DNA from: Diabrotica undecimpunctata
Taxonomy: Eukaryota; Arthropoda; Insecta; Coleoptera; Chrysomelidae
Length of the DNA stretch: 64,000 nucleotides
Reading direction: 5' to 3'
Assembly (NCBI RefSeq): GCF_040954645.1
Contig: NC_092806.1
Span: 26,933,644 to 26,997,643 of the forward strand
The position numbers were made by a program, and so were the translations under genes. This document shows, piece after piece, positions 33,690-44,345 of this stretch. The notes beneath the pieces are model-generated. The model saw only the letters and a program-made list of their open reading frames with translations. It was not told where the DNA came from and ran no database searches. How positions within the stretch are numbered: the stretch's first letter is position 1; every line of letters begins with the position of its first letter.

Positions 33690-34290
33690 GCACAATGCAT
33701 ATATAATATCGACGAAACTGAAATCACTACAGTTCAAAAACCGGACAGAATTGTAGCCAGAACAGGATTTAAACAAATTGGACGAATTACCTCCCAAGAA
33801 AGAGGAACAATGGTTACTTTGGCCGTTGCAGTTTCAGCTTTAGGAAATAGCTTTTCTTCATATTTCATAATTTCCTAGGGTGAATTTCAGGCAACATATG
33901 TTAAACAATCCTCCAGCATTAAGTATTGGAAATGCAAATCCTTCAGGGTGGATGACAGCAGCTCATTTTTTAGAATGGTGTTAATATTTTGTTAAGCACG
34001 TTAAGTGTTCCCCGAAAAAACCCGTTCTGCTATTGCTGGATAGCCTTTCTCACTCGATGACCCTCACCTGTCCATTGCTGCATTAGATTTCCTAATGACC
34101 GCGTGACAGTGTTGTTTTTTCCTCCACACTGTTCACATAAATTGTAGCCTTTGACAGATCGGTTTACGGACCTCTTAAGAACTCGATCTGAATATGTCAA
34201 CTCGACCTGTGATCCTTGGATTATAAATTACCCTGCCACAATCATGTCAATTTGTGAGATCTGCTGATTTTACAGACGCGCTGAGGAAGA
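33690..34290 (+). pseudogene. Tigger/pogo-type transposase remnant (DDE_1)
   Basis: The plus strand contains NIDETEITTVQKPDRIVA with the first catalytic Asp. It continues ARTGFKQIGRITSQERGTM, then FIIS-stop, NPSGWMTAAHFLEWC and KPVLLLLDSLSHS with the second Asp. VTVLFFPPHCSHKL-stop-PLTDRFTDL corresponds to the 'LTFPPHTSHKLQPLD' block. The order and motifs are those of pogo/Tigger (DDE_1) transposases. The N-terminal CENP-B-like DNA-binding domain and the ends were not found. Frameshifts and stops make it dead. A hammerhead-bearing repeat begins right at its 3' end. Confidence 0.85.
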
Positions 34291-34300
34291 TACGCTGATA

Positions 34301-34600
34301 AGCCACTAAATATCTGGGTATAAACACTTAAAAAGTTACAAAATACTCAATACAAAGACTCCCTGCAACAACCCCTATTGAGAGCCCTACAAGGTATCTG
34401 TTAAATACATCACACCATCTTTTCAACAATAATGTAACACATTTTGTAACTTTTTAAGGGTTTGTGGCTTGGACTCATGTATACCTGGTAATAATACACT
34501 GATGATGGACTTTTTAGTCCGCAAAAGTTCTGGGTTGTAGCGATGTAGCCCGGAATTTTTATTTATATACCTTTTATAAAGAATTTTTAATTTAAACTTT
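34301..34600 (+). repeat. Penelope-type repeat with hammerhead-like motif (truncated inverted pair)
   Basis: A left arm (34301-34344, AGCCACTAAATATCTGGGTA) is inverted relative to 34441-34469. The right arm continues into a hammerhead-like block: CTGATGA at 34499-34505, stem II GGACT/AGTCC (34507-34511 and 34516-34520), then GCAA where GAAA is expected. It is the same family as 21083-21626, with the left arm truncated and the core mutated. Confidence 0.7.
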
Positions 34601-34644
34601 TTTAAATAAGAGATATAAAGCAGAACGAGATGGAGTGCTAAAGT

Positions 34645-35790
34645 GCTTTACATCATAGGCACTAAAAAGGCTAACCATACTTATGCACTTGAACTTTGGA
34701 CATCTGGTGAAACAGGTATAGAAATTCTCAGAGCAGTAATGAGTTATAAAAGATTTTTATTTGTTACGTTTAATGCGTTTTGATGACAAAACCACAAATC
34801 ACATGATCGAAAAAAATATGACAAACCTTCCACCAATTAGAAAAAGATTGAGCGTATTTGTTAGTAACTGTAAAAATTCCTATAATCTTAGTGAATTTGT
34901 TACAATAGACGCAAAACTAAAGGGATTCAGGGGACGTTGTATGTAATTTCATCAAGTATTTACCAAATAAATCAGCAAATACGGTATCAAGCCGTTCATT
35001 TTGGGTGATGCATAAACTTACTTTGTTGGAAATTTAGAGGTTTACTGTGGAGGGCAACCTGAGGGTCTTTATGCCCCCCAGTAATATTTATTGTAGATAG
35101 GCTTATTAATTATAAAAAGGTTTAAATCGCAATTGGATAACCGATAATTGCTATACCAATTTATCTAATACAGTTATCCTTTAGCTATTTTTATTTTGGA
35201 ACATAAAATAACCTCAATTGGTACTTGAGAAAAAACAAAAGGGAAATACCTATTGAATTTTTAACCCCAAAAAGAAAAAGAAATGGGGACGTCACTCTTT
35301 GGATTCCAGGAAAACGTCATTATGGTTTCATTTGTTCCAAAAAAAGTAAGTGGGTAATACTTTTATCCACTATCCACTATACACTGCCATCGTAAACTGC
35401 GAAACTAAAAAACCAGAAATTATTCTAGTTATAATGCCACAATTGATTATGTATTTTCCTCTAATGGATATGGCGGGTATCAACGCGCAGTTTATTTGTG
35501 CTAATGAAACATATGCCGCCGAATTTTCCTAAAGAATTTAAACTTGAGTTTAATGAAAGTACATTTTTGAGAAAGAGCGACAATGCGACATCTTCCTCGT
35601 GATATTTAAGATTTTTCCAATCAAATATAAATCACGTGAAGAACCTACTAGGACAGAACTGCAAAGCTCTAGAAAACGTTTACGTTGTGCAACATGTCGA
35701 TGCTCAAAGAATTCCAACAGTTAGATGTGGACTATGTAGAATATTTGTATGCATTCAGAAATTTACACAATTTCACAATTACTTGCATAA
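34645..35790 (+). pseudogene. piggyBac-type transposase remnant
   Basis: Plus-strand homology in order: GTKKANHTYALELWTSGETG and ILRAVMSYKRFLF (34658 on), LRLMRFDDKTTNHM, LPPIRKRLSVFVSNCKNSYNLSEF, then TIDAKLKGFRGRCM (34761-34946). Next come KYGIKPFILGDA and NLEVYCGGQPEGLY (to 35090), VSFVPKKSKWVILLSTIHY (35320-35385) and KKPEIILVIMPQL (35400 on). MAGINAQFICANE and a cysteine-rich end RCATCRCSK are last. This is the piggyBac transposase domain followed by its C-terminal zinc-finger region. Frames shift repeatedly and stops occur. Catalytic Asp positions are partly altered (TIDAKL in place of TIDE). Confidence 0.85.
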
Positions 35791-37310
35791 AATATTAGAA
35801 AAATGATCGTCAGCAATCAGAAAAAATCGAGTGAATATGGTACATCGTAGGTACATGGTTATATTAGCATGGCTTATGCATTTTTATGTTTATTATCTTG
35901 TATGTATATTGTAAATCTTGGTTGTCACTTTGTTAAAATGCACTAAATCTGGTAAAATCAACTAAAATGTGTTTCGTGTACAAAATAAACAGCGCGCCCT
36001 TTTATGAAACGGTAATCGGCGCGCCTACTGTAGCGTTAAAAATGTTTCCCTTGTTGTCTAATTTGACGTCTCTTACTGCATTATTAAGATTGTTTTAAAA
36101 GACACACTAACACATCTTCCCGTGTCAGTGTTTTTTGTGTGTGAATAGTCACCTTGTAGATAGTATCTAGGTCAATTAGCAAAACTATTGCACATTTTTT
36201 CTAACCATATGTGTGGTATTAATATAGTTCTTCAACAGTAGTAACTACGTAACGTTAACTGGTTTTTAATAATCACATCAAATAATTACCACCGTAATTA
36301 TGTAAATATAATGCAAATCATAAAAAACGAAAAGCAAACAAGACCTTGTTTAAAAAACAAGATATATCCGTTTAAATATCTCGCAACTATCAATTACCTA
36401 GAAAGGCAGTACTACCTGTTGTAAGGAGTAGCAACTTTTTGCTGGTGCATATAAAATCGATAATATACGACAGAATAAATTGATCCATATCTGTAAAAGG
36501 TGAATTGTATATTATGTCCATAAGTTGAGTTTATATGAATGTTGTGTATCGAATAGTATACTAACAAGATAGTTGCAAAATGTTCGTTAAAATCAAAATA
36601 TGTAGGTAATAGAAAAAGCAGAAATAGTTAACCAGGTCATGACTCTTGATAATGAGAGTGTAAACATGCCCAATTAGTTTTAATAAATTGTGTTCCCGGT
36701 ATTAATTATATGATATTTTACATCGAAAAATAGCCTGCTCAATGACATAATCAGAAAATAAGACCATTGGAGAAAATAACTCGACGTAGTCATATGCAAA
36801 AGTGCCAGTTTATTGATAGAACAGAACTGCATCATCATAATCATCAAGTTTTTGATTTTAACCCTATGGGAATCAGCTACTATCACTTCATATCGAAACC
36901 ACATGGGTGAAACTTCCTGAGACTCGTTAAAGACTTTTCACAGCACATTGTCGACCATGCAATAACAACTGCAGCTGCTATTCAGAACTCAATGGCCACC
37001 TGAATATACAAACATTGAAAGTAACTGTCTAACTACTTGAAGGTATACAGCTTGAAGCTTAATTAACATCAGAAGCCGTAAGTATCATTTAAGGGGCAAG
37101 ATTTTGATTTAATAAGAAAATTTCAATTTTATATTTATTTATGTAAAATATAAAATGTAAAATAAATATGATTAGTTAATATGTATATAGGTTTATTTGT
37201 CCTAGCCAAACTCATTTTTCAGATTTACTTCTAAGATAAGACGTTCTCACACCTAAAAGACTGAGCTAAACGAGGCCTAACAAGAGTTGAAGTTAAAGAA
37301 AGTTGTGAGT
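35791..37310. other. Intergenic, possible piggyBac 3' terminal region
   Basis: Two GCGCGCC-containing blocks at 35992-36024 are followed by TTAA at 36036-36039. This might be the degraded 3' end of the piggyBac at 34645-35790, but no matching left end was found. Otherwise nothing recognised. Confidence 0.3.
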
Positions 37311-37396
37311 TGTATTGTTCTACATTGACTCCCAACTTTCGGAGGTAATTATACTGTTACCCACCATTTCTGATGGGTCTTCCAACGATTACACAT

Positions 37397-37409
37397 TGGC
37401 GCCCAACGT
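37397..37409 (+). other. Primer-binding site of a lost LTR retrotransposon (tRNA-Lys type)
   Basis: TGGCGCCCAACGT follows a CA-rich segment (gattacacat) as expected for the end of a 5' LTR. It matches the 3' end of a tRNA-Lys (CUU) for 13 bases, then diverges into A-rich sequence. No gag or pol was found downstream. It is a relic of an LTR element or solo-LTR derivative. Confidence 0.5.
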
Positions 37410-37594
37410 AAAAAAATAAATAGGATATTAAGTTGATTGAAGAGTTGAATGAAAAGTTGAGTGCTAACTATTTTTAAAATAAAAATAGTAAAATGAGTGA
37501 TAAAGTTATGAGATGTTAATAGATGGTAAAATAAATATTTAAAGAAGAATAACAAACATGTGACGTTTACAACGTCACAACATGACACGCTTTA

Positions 37595-37995
37595 TCTTTC
37601 CATTTCATCCGTCTTCTTCTGGTGCATTCCATTATTAGAGGTTAATGATCACATCAAAATTTTCCTTATTCTGCACCGTTAAACGTTCATGCCCGTCCAT
37701 TCTCTGATATTACGAAATCATGACATTCTGAGATGAAGCCGCATTTCAAAGACTTCTAGCCATGTTATGGTATTTATTTTAATGTCCAGCATTCAACCCC
37801 ATAGAGAAGGACTGACCAGACAGTTTTTTGTTATAGACAATTTGCTTTCATTGCTAGTAGATATTCCTGGCCTGTTCTATGCGTGTGTTTTTGTTCGTAT
37901 ACTTACTTACTAAGTAATCCGAAGTATCTAAATTTGTGAACTTGTTCTACTTGGGTGTTGTTTAGCTCAACGTGACAGTTTTCATTGGTTTTGAT
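37595..37995 (-). pseudogene. Group G LINE C-terminal fragment
   Basis: The minus strand reads VELNNTQVEQVHKFRYFGLLSK with RIEQARNIY, then SEYRRMDGHERLTVQNKENFDVI. It ends near a short GAAGAAG stretch at 37615. The 'GT.IEQV..FRYLG' and 'RIEQAR.AF' blocks identify it. Confidence 0.65.
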
Positions 37996-38780
37996 CATTC
38001 CATCCATCCAATGGCACTACAGCCCAAATCGGGCCTTGGCCTCCTTCAACAAGCTTCTCCAATCATTTCGATTTACCGCTGTTCTTTTTCATGATCGCGT
38101 TCCCAGGCCCTGGCATCCTCATCGACTTCGTCTTCCCATCTCTTTTTAGGTCTTCCAACAGGTCTTTTTCATTGCATTCTTGCATTTGTACTTCTGTGCT
38201 TCTGTTTCTGTCATTTTCATTTGCACTAGTCGTATTAATTTTGATGGTATGCCAAATTCTTCCAATATATTAGGTAGAATTGTTCTATCTGTTGAATCAT
38301 AGGCTTGTTTAAAATCTACAAAGAGACTGTCCTTGTCATATTCCCATGCTTTTGCTAGTATTTGTTTAACTGTAAATAGTTGGTCAATGGTAAATCTATT
38401 TTGCCTAAACCCTGCTTGATATTCCCTCATGATTTTTTCCGTGAGAGGTTGGAGTCTTCGGTTAAGGATGTTTGTGAGTATTTCGTATCCCGAACAAAGT
38501 TAAGAGATGAATCTATAATTCTGACACAACAGTTTGTCTCCTTTTTTATGAATAGGGCAGATTATAATGTCTTCCATTGTTGGGGGATTTCTTCTTCTGT
38601 CCATATCTCTCGTATTAGCTGGTACATCTGCTGTGTCAAATTCCTTCCTCCTTGCTTGAGTAGTTCTGCCGGTATTTTATCTATTCCCGGTGCTTTATGG
38701 CTTTTTTGTATGTAAATTGCCGTTTGGACCTCCTCTAGCGTTGGGGGTCTAGTTAATTCATTTTCTTCTCCATCTTCCAA
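37996..38780 (-). pseudogene. LINE RT fragment and C-terminal end
   Basis: From 38780: RPPTLEEVQTAIYIQKSHKAPGIDKIPAELLKQGG (RT block 0), then REYQAGFRQNRFTIDQLFTVKQIL and LFVDFKQAYDST (motif A, 38430-38280), and KLIRLVQMKMTETEAQ. The frame then jumps to GRPKKRWEDEVDEDARAWE (near 38130) and a C-terminal RRPRPDLGCSAIG (near 38020). The palm with YADD is deleted between these. Stops are present. Confidence 0.78.
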
Positions 38781-38879
38781 AAGTTCTTGTTATTGTATCT
38801 CCTGCCGTGCCTGCTGCTGCCTCTGTTCTTGTAATGGTGGTTGTGTCCCTTTGTTTAGTAATTCATTTTCTGATCATTA

Positions 38880-39105
38880 CTGTCTGGTGTATTTTGAAGT
38901 CTTCTATTCATTCTGCTATCAGAACGATATAGTCTGCGTACCTCATATAGTTAATATATTTACCGTTTATTTTTATACCAATTTTGGCATTGTCTAGTGC
39001 TTGTTTGAATATGCATTTAGAGTACAAGTTGAAGAGCAATGGAGACATGAAACAGCTTTGTCGGATACCTCTTAGTATATGGATGCTGTTATTATTATAG
39101 TTGGA
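38880..39105 (-). pseudogene. LINE RT palm fragment
   Basis: The minus strand reads GIRQSCFMSPLLFNLYSKCIF (motif B), then GIKINGKYINYMRYADYIVLIAE (motif C with YADY). It belongs to a different LINE copy from the one at 37996-38780, since it would be out of order. Confidence 0.7.
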
Positions 39106-40189
39106 ATATTTTAATGTATCGCTATATAATGTATAAACTCATTTCTCTGTAACACAATTATATACATAGAATTTCGACTTTTCTGCCAAATTGATCAACC
39201 TATCTAACTGCTGTCGAAACTGTATAAAATTGATTGAAACTTCAAAGTTATACATTTGCATAAAAATATTATAATATATTGTTAATATTTTGTATATAAA
39301 TATTCTATCTCTGACCTAAAAACCTCTGAACTTTTTAATGTAAATGCATCAGTTACTATTAATATAAATCTACCATCTCCAGTACATAAATTCAACGCAG
39401 CATTATTTCTAAACATCGTGCTACTCGATATTATCAACACAACGACCAAGTCGTTATTCGAAAACTTTACTGTTTGCCCTCTCGAAGGAGCATGGCTGAA
39501 AACGACAAAACAAAAAGAACGAAATCTCCAGCCCGAACCCTTGTCACAGCGGATTTTATGACCCCGATGGTAGACAGATACAGGCTGCAGAAGGCAAAGT
39601 TCGGTGGAGGCTTCGTGGGTACTCCCAGCACGACATCGGAGACAGTACCGGTACCCGATGCATTCCTTTGACACGATATATTAATGGGCTTTGGAGGAAA
39701 GTCACACAAATAGATATTAGGCCAGTATGCTGGATGGCTAGAAACTTTAAAATATGTCCAAATTATTGACTATAGAGAAATATAAATAAATATTATATTG
39801 ATGAAATTGTTGAATAAAATTTAGAAGTCATAGAACAATTTTCTTTAAAAAACCGAAGAATTACGTTTACAAACATAAAATAATATGGAGTAATCAAAAC
39901 TACTGTCTTACAAGAAAAAAAAGATCATGATATAGACATAGAGGACCTTAATAGTTCAAATTCTCCAAGAACTTGAACCACCAATTTCAATTTCAGATGA
40001 AAACAGATTTGTAGTATTGGGAGAGATTTCTCACATAAATACTAGGCCAAATAATTAAGGCACAAGTGAAACCTGGCGTCGTTCAGCTATGTTCAATTTT
40101 AATGGAAGATTAACCACCCTTTCACTCTAAGAGGTCTATTGTGGCTGTGTTTAGCTATAAAATCAGTATAAAAAAATAGATGAACCCAA
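39106..40189. other. Gap with a GC-richer 200-bp island
   Basis: Between about 39470 and 39690 base composition rises and open frames exist on both strands (plus 39474-39671; minus 39467-39709). Neither matches a family I recognise. It could be an isolated exon or an ORF1-like transposon piece. The rest is AT-rich. Confidence 0.3.
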
Positions 40190-40640
40190 GGATATTTCTC
40201 TCTCTTCAGTCCTGGTGCCCGGAGGGAGTGTAGATGTCGTGATGTTGTCCATCTTCAAAGATGTCTGTCTCTGATCATTTCTTTTAACTCATGCATATTC
40301 CTCTTTTGCATATTCCTGTAATTTGGTGGATATATCTTTCTGGGAATCTTCATCATGATCTTCGGCCTTTCACCTTTCCTCGGATAATAAGTCTTTCCAT
40401 GTTTTCTGTGTCTGCTCTCATTACATTGTTGGAGATGGTTTTTGCGGGACAGCCGTTTGCTAACTTTTAGCTCATTTAAAATTGAATTATTTGTCATTTG
40501 GTCGGTCCACGGAACTCGTTCGTAACATTCTTGTCCAACAGAACATTTTAGTGGCGTATATCTTTCTTCTTTCCGCTTGACGCAGGGTCCAAGATTCACA
40601 TCCGTATGTCTGTATTGGGAATATTAAGCAGTTTATGGAC
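40190..40640 (-). pseudogene. LINE C-terminal fragment
   Basis: The minus strand reads ECYERVPWTDQMTNNSILN, then NVMRADTENMERLIIRGKV and a KGRRSR block. It ends in a segment ending GQHHDIYTPSGHQD. These are the 'WT..VTN..VL', 'IMR...E...L.I.GKV.G.R..GR' blocks of the LINE C-terminus, in shifting frames. Confidence 0.6.
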
Positions 40641-42416
40641 CTTATTTTTACAGTTCGTGAAATTTAAGAGTCCTTTTACATCCTCCCACATTTACGTTTT
40701 ATTTCTTCCTATAGTGACTCTGTGTTTGTGATCAATGATCCCAGATGATGTATGAGCTCACAATCTCAAACCGGTCAATCGAATTTATGCGTTAGTGATT
40801 GTTATGTAGACTATTTACTATCATGATCTTTGTCTTTAATATGTCCAAATATCAGACCAAATATTTGACTTTCGTTTTCCCAAACGAATCGAGCCAAAGA
40901 TTGCTGCAATAAAAATTGCACGTCTGCAGTAGATATAACATCTAGCCAGTACAGACAAAGACTACCCCACAAGACGTATTCTATTAGCGAAACCTGAGAA
41001 AACTAGACGAAATAGTAGACTAAGATAAAGATGAATGACGGTGTATGTATGCATCAAGCATGAAATAGCATTCAAACAGCACGAAATATGGTCAAATGGA
41101 GAAATATTTCATTGCTAAATGAAACATTGTTTGATTAAGAAATTTATAATTTATAGATACCAAAATCTTATCATTAAAAACAGGATAGAGACAGGTTAAA
41201 GAAACAATAAATGATCTAAATTCCAGCTGCAATATCCCCCTCTCTATTTCCCACCCTTCTGTATGTATCTGTGATTTTTTCCTGCTTTTTCTTCCTTTTT
41301 TCCTTTTTCTCTTCTTTTTAGTTGAATAGTTACTGCATGACTTGTTTAAAAATTTAGTTATTTCTCATTTTTCTTTATTAGGTCCAATATGATTGCCGAT
41401 TATCTTGACTTAAAGAAGAGTTTATGTAAATTATGTTCAAACTTTCTATAGCAAGTTAGTTTTTATAGGTATCGAACTACCACAAAGTGTTCTGATGTGG
41501 TATTGTATTGTATAACCACAAAATTCCTTATATAAATACATCATGTTGCATAATTTATAAAAAACTTTGTAAAACAATCAAAGACGTAGTTCCAAAATCC
41601 TTACCAACTCCTTCGCCTGGCCTAATTGTGGCGAAGTCGCACAAATGCTAAATGTCGCTGGATCTTATCGATGCTGCTGTTGTATAAGTCAATATACAAG
41701 AAAAGATGAGACAGTTGTTGCACGACGTTATGGTGTTTTTGCAGGAGTTTGATTTAGATGTAGTCAATTAATTTCGAGATACACGCAGTGGCGTGTCTGT
41801 ATAGCATCATTCTCAGTATTTGAAGATCTGATATCAAAGACTTTATTCTTACATACGGCAGTGATTCTTGTAGACTGTATCTCCCCATAATAGAAACGAA
41901 AGCATGGATAGCTTGCAAGAATGAAAAGGAGCCCATTTAGATATTGGGTGATTATTCTTCGTTAAAATTCGTATAAGCATAGTAAACAAGTATTAGTATC
42001 ATTATGATAATTTGCTAGTGTGGAAATGTTATATTTCTCAGGAGTCTGTGTAACTCGTGTTCGTTATAGACAGACATGTGCATTGTCAACTATTTTGATA
42101 TTGTAATCTTGGAATCAATTTAGCAAATTATATGATTATTAATTATATGTTTTTCTTATCTCAGGGTTCTTATTTGAGTTCAGAAATACATTTACCTTTT
42201 ATAGTGTTCGATAACAAGAGGAGTCAGAAGGGAGTAAATAAAAGAATTCTAATTTTGTGCAATAAAATTAAAATATAATGATAAAATACTTTTGAAAATT
42301 TTGATACAACTAACAGATCCTTAGAAATAAATGTTTCCCTAAATTATATAGCTTTTACACATAAAATTAACATAAGAAAATTATACAAGTTTAGTTCAAT
42401 TAATTGTCTTGTCTCA
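40641..42416. other. Intergenic, nothing recognised
   Basis: AT-rich with a pyrimidine-rich run at 41240-41330. No coding homology. Confidence 0.4.
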
Positions 42417-42430
42417 ACAATTTGCCTCTG

Positions 42431-42884
42431 CTACTACTACTATCGGTTCACAGCGTTCTCCTACGCCTTCCGACTCCTAACCGCCATTCTTCTCTATTTA
42501 ACGATAGGCCTGGAGGGATTTCTCTTTCCTCTAGTTCTTTTTCATTTCCCTGTCTCCAGCTTCTTCCCGGCCTTCCTCTTTTTCTTCTTCCTTGTGGTGT
42601 CCACGTCAAAATCTGTTTCGGAATCCTGTCATCTGGCATTCTCTGTACATGGCCGTACCATATTAACTGTTTTGTTTTTATGTCATCAACTATTGTATGC
42701 TTGACTCCCATCATTTCTCGTATTCGCTCATTTGGTATCCGATCTCTTCTTGATTTGCTTGCTGCTCTTCTCCAGAAGTCCATTTCTGTTGCTAGTAACA
42801 GTTTCTCTGTTCTTTGTTTCATTGGCCAAACTTCACTGCCATATGTGATACACTTTTAAGTATGGTGTTGTATATGAATTGTAT
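42431..42884 (-). mobile_element. Short group A LINE insertion with 14-bp TSD
   Basis: The minus strand carries an open C-terminal segment from 42822 to 42448 (MDFWRRAASKSRRDRIPNER, WYGHVQRMP and GRRKRGRPGRSW, ending GRRRRTL-stop). This closely parallels the end of the LINE at 13331-15622. The AGT-repeat tail is at 42431-42442. The repeat acaatttgcctctg at 42417-42430 and 42885-42898 is an exact target duplication. Confidence 0.9.
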
Positions 42885-42898
42885 ACAATTTGCCTCTG

Positions 42899-43439
42899 TA
42901 CTTTACTAAAACAATTAACTTTAATTAGCTCCCTAGCGAAAACTCCTCCCCCGGTTGTGCTTATAAAAACAGCGATCAAAAACGTTCTAACAACCGTTTC
43001 TATCTCCATTTCCCTGCCAAACTCTCCTTAGCTATGCATCTCCCGGAATGGTAATTTGTTCGATGTCCTCTCGCTTAAAGTCAAACGGCACAGATCCCCA
43101 TCCTTTCGGCTTCCAAATATTTCCTCCAATCTCTAATCCCTTTCATAATTTCTTTTTAACCCATCAAACCGTTCTCTCTTTCCCATTCAAAACAAACCCA
43201 CTTCTCAAAAATCAACTTTTAAATTCCATAATTTTGTACAAAACATACCGGACAAAAGAAGCTTTCTAGCTTTAATGACCAGTTTTGCTGATAACAAAAG
43301 CTAAGGCTGTAATGTTTAATTTATTGGTTCGTACACAATGTTTCTGTGAAAGAACACTTCAATATAAAATCCACAAGGAAACTAAGTTCCTGTAGCTGGC
43401 TGTATACCATGTATCACAAAAATTTTTATGTAAAAATCC
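42899..43439. other. Intergenic, nothing recognised
   Basis: A 73-codon plus ORF (43048-43269) has no recognisable domain. Confidence 0.4.
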
Positions 43440-43620
43440 TTTATAAAAGGTATATAAATTAAAAACCCAAACGGGCTATGTCATGAAGACAAAACGTTTT
43501 CGGAAGCCAAGTTCCATCATAAGTGTCTAGGGGTACATGTTTTGAGCCACTAAATATCAGGGTAAAAACCCGTTAAAAGTTCTATGTTACAATTTAGTTT
43601 ACATTATTTGGTATTATATT
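43440..43620 (-). repeat. Penelope-type repeat with hammerhead-like motif
   Basis: Same family and orientation as the left arm at 21083-21311. The motif at 43487-43529 keeps stem II (GGAA/TTCC), GAAA and five pairs of stem I, but the core reads CTTATGA, a change at a normally essential G. Confidence 0.7.
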
Positions 43621-43624
43621 TTAT

Positions 43625-44168
43625 GATGCTGACGAAATTAAAGACGCATAGCAATAGCAAAGTTTCACGGTCTCCAGAAACATTTAAATAATAAAAATAT
43701 AAAACGTACAGTAAAGCTCAATATATAAAAGACCTTAATAAGACCGGTTTTGATATGGGGCTGAAACGTGGACCTTATCTCAAAATGATGAAAGACTTCT
43801 TGGTAATTTTGAGAAAAAAATTCTTAGATTTTTGGGGCCGTAAATGAAAATGGGCTATGGCGTCGAAGATACAACTTTGAACTATATCAGTTATACATCG
43901 ATAAAAATCGTTAAAGTGCAGAGACTTAGATGGGCTGGACACATTGCTAGGATGTCAGATCACGAAAACACGAACATTTTCAAAACCAGAGGGCACAAGA
44001 AGTAGAGGACGACCACGAAGGAGATGGATTGATGATGTGGAAGAAGACCTACAGATTCTAAGGGTCAGAAATGAAGAAAAGTTGCCAGGAATCGACAGGA
44101 GTGGCGACTTCTTTGTGAGCAGGCCAAGATCCACAACGGATTGTAGAGCCACTTATGATGATGATAAA
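43625..44168 (+). pseudogene. Group D LINE 3' end
   Basis: Plus-strand frames read GAVNENGLWRRRYNFELYQLYID, then QRLRWAGHIARMSDHENT, and RGRPRRRWIDDVEEDLQ (43944-44192). It ends in ATGATGATGAT at about 44155. It is close kin to 52582-53116. It sits between two Penelope-type repeats of opposite orientation. Confidence 0.8.
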
Positions 44169-44214
44169 ATTAGCAGCAATCATGTAATTTAATATCAATT
44201 TAACAAGATATATT

Positions 44215-44345
44215 TAATGGCTTTAGACATGTATCCCTTTTTAGCAGCACTAAAGATGGAATATTTATTCCGAAAACTTTCCCTGATTTAGCCCGAAACG
44301 GTCTTTTAAATAAATATACCTTTAATAAAGCATTTTTACGAAATG
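44215..44345 (+). repeat. Degraded Penelope-type repeat
   Basis: It aligns to the right arm at 21398-21626 (stem II GGAAT/ATTCC, GAAAAC, then TTTAGCCCG and an AT-rich end). The hammerhead core has decayed to CTAAAGA at 44250-44256. Confidence 0.6.

Noticed and set aside
35992..36039. 3' end of the piggyBac at 34645-35790
   Set aside because: GCGCGCC blocks and TTAA are suggestive, but no matching left terminus was found.
42404..42859. 151-codon plus-strand ORF
   Set aside because: Antisense of the group A LINE fragment at 42431-42884.
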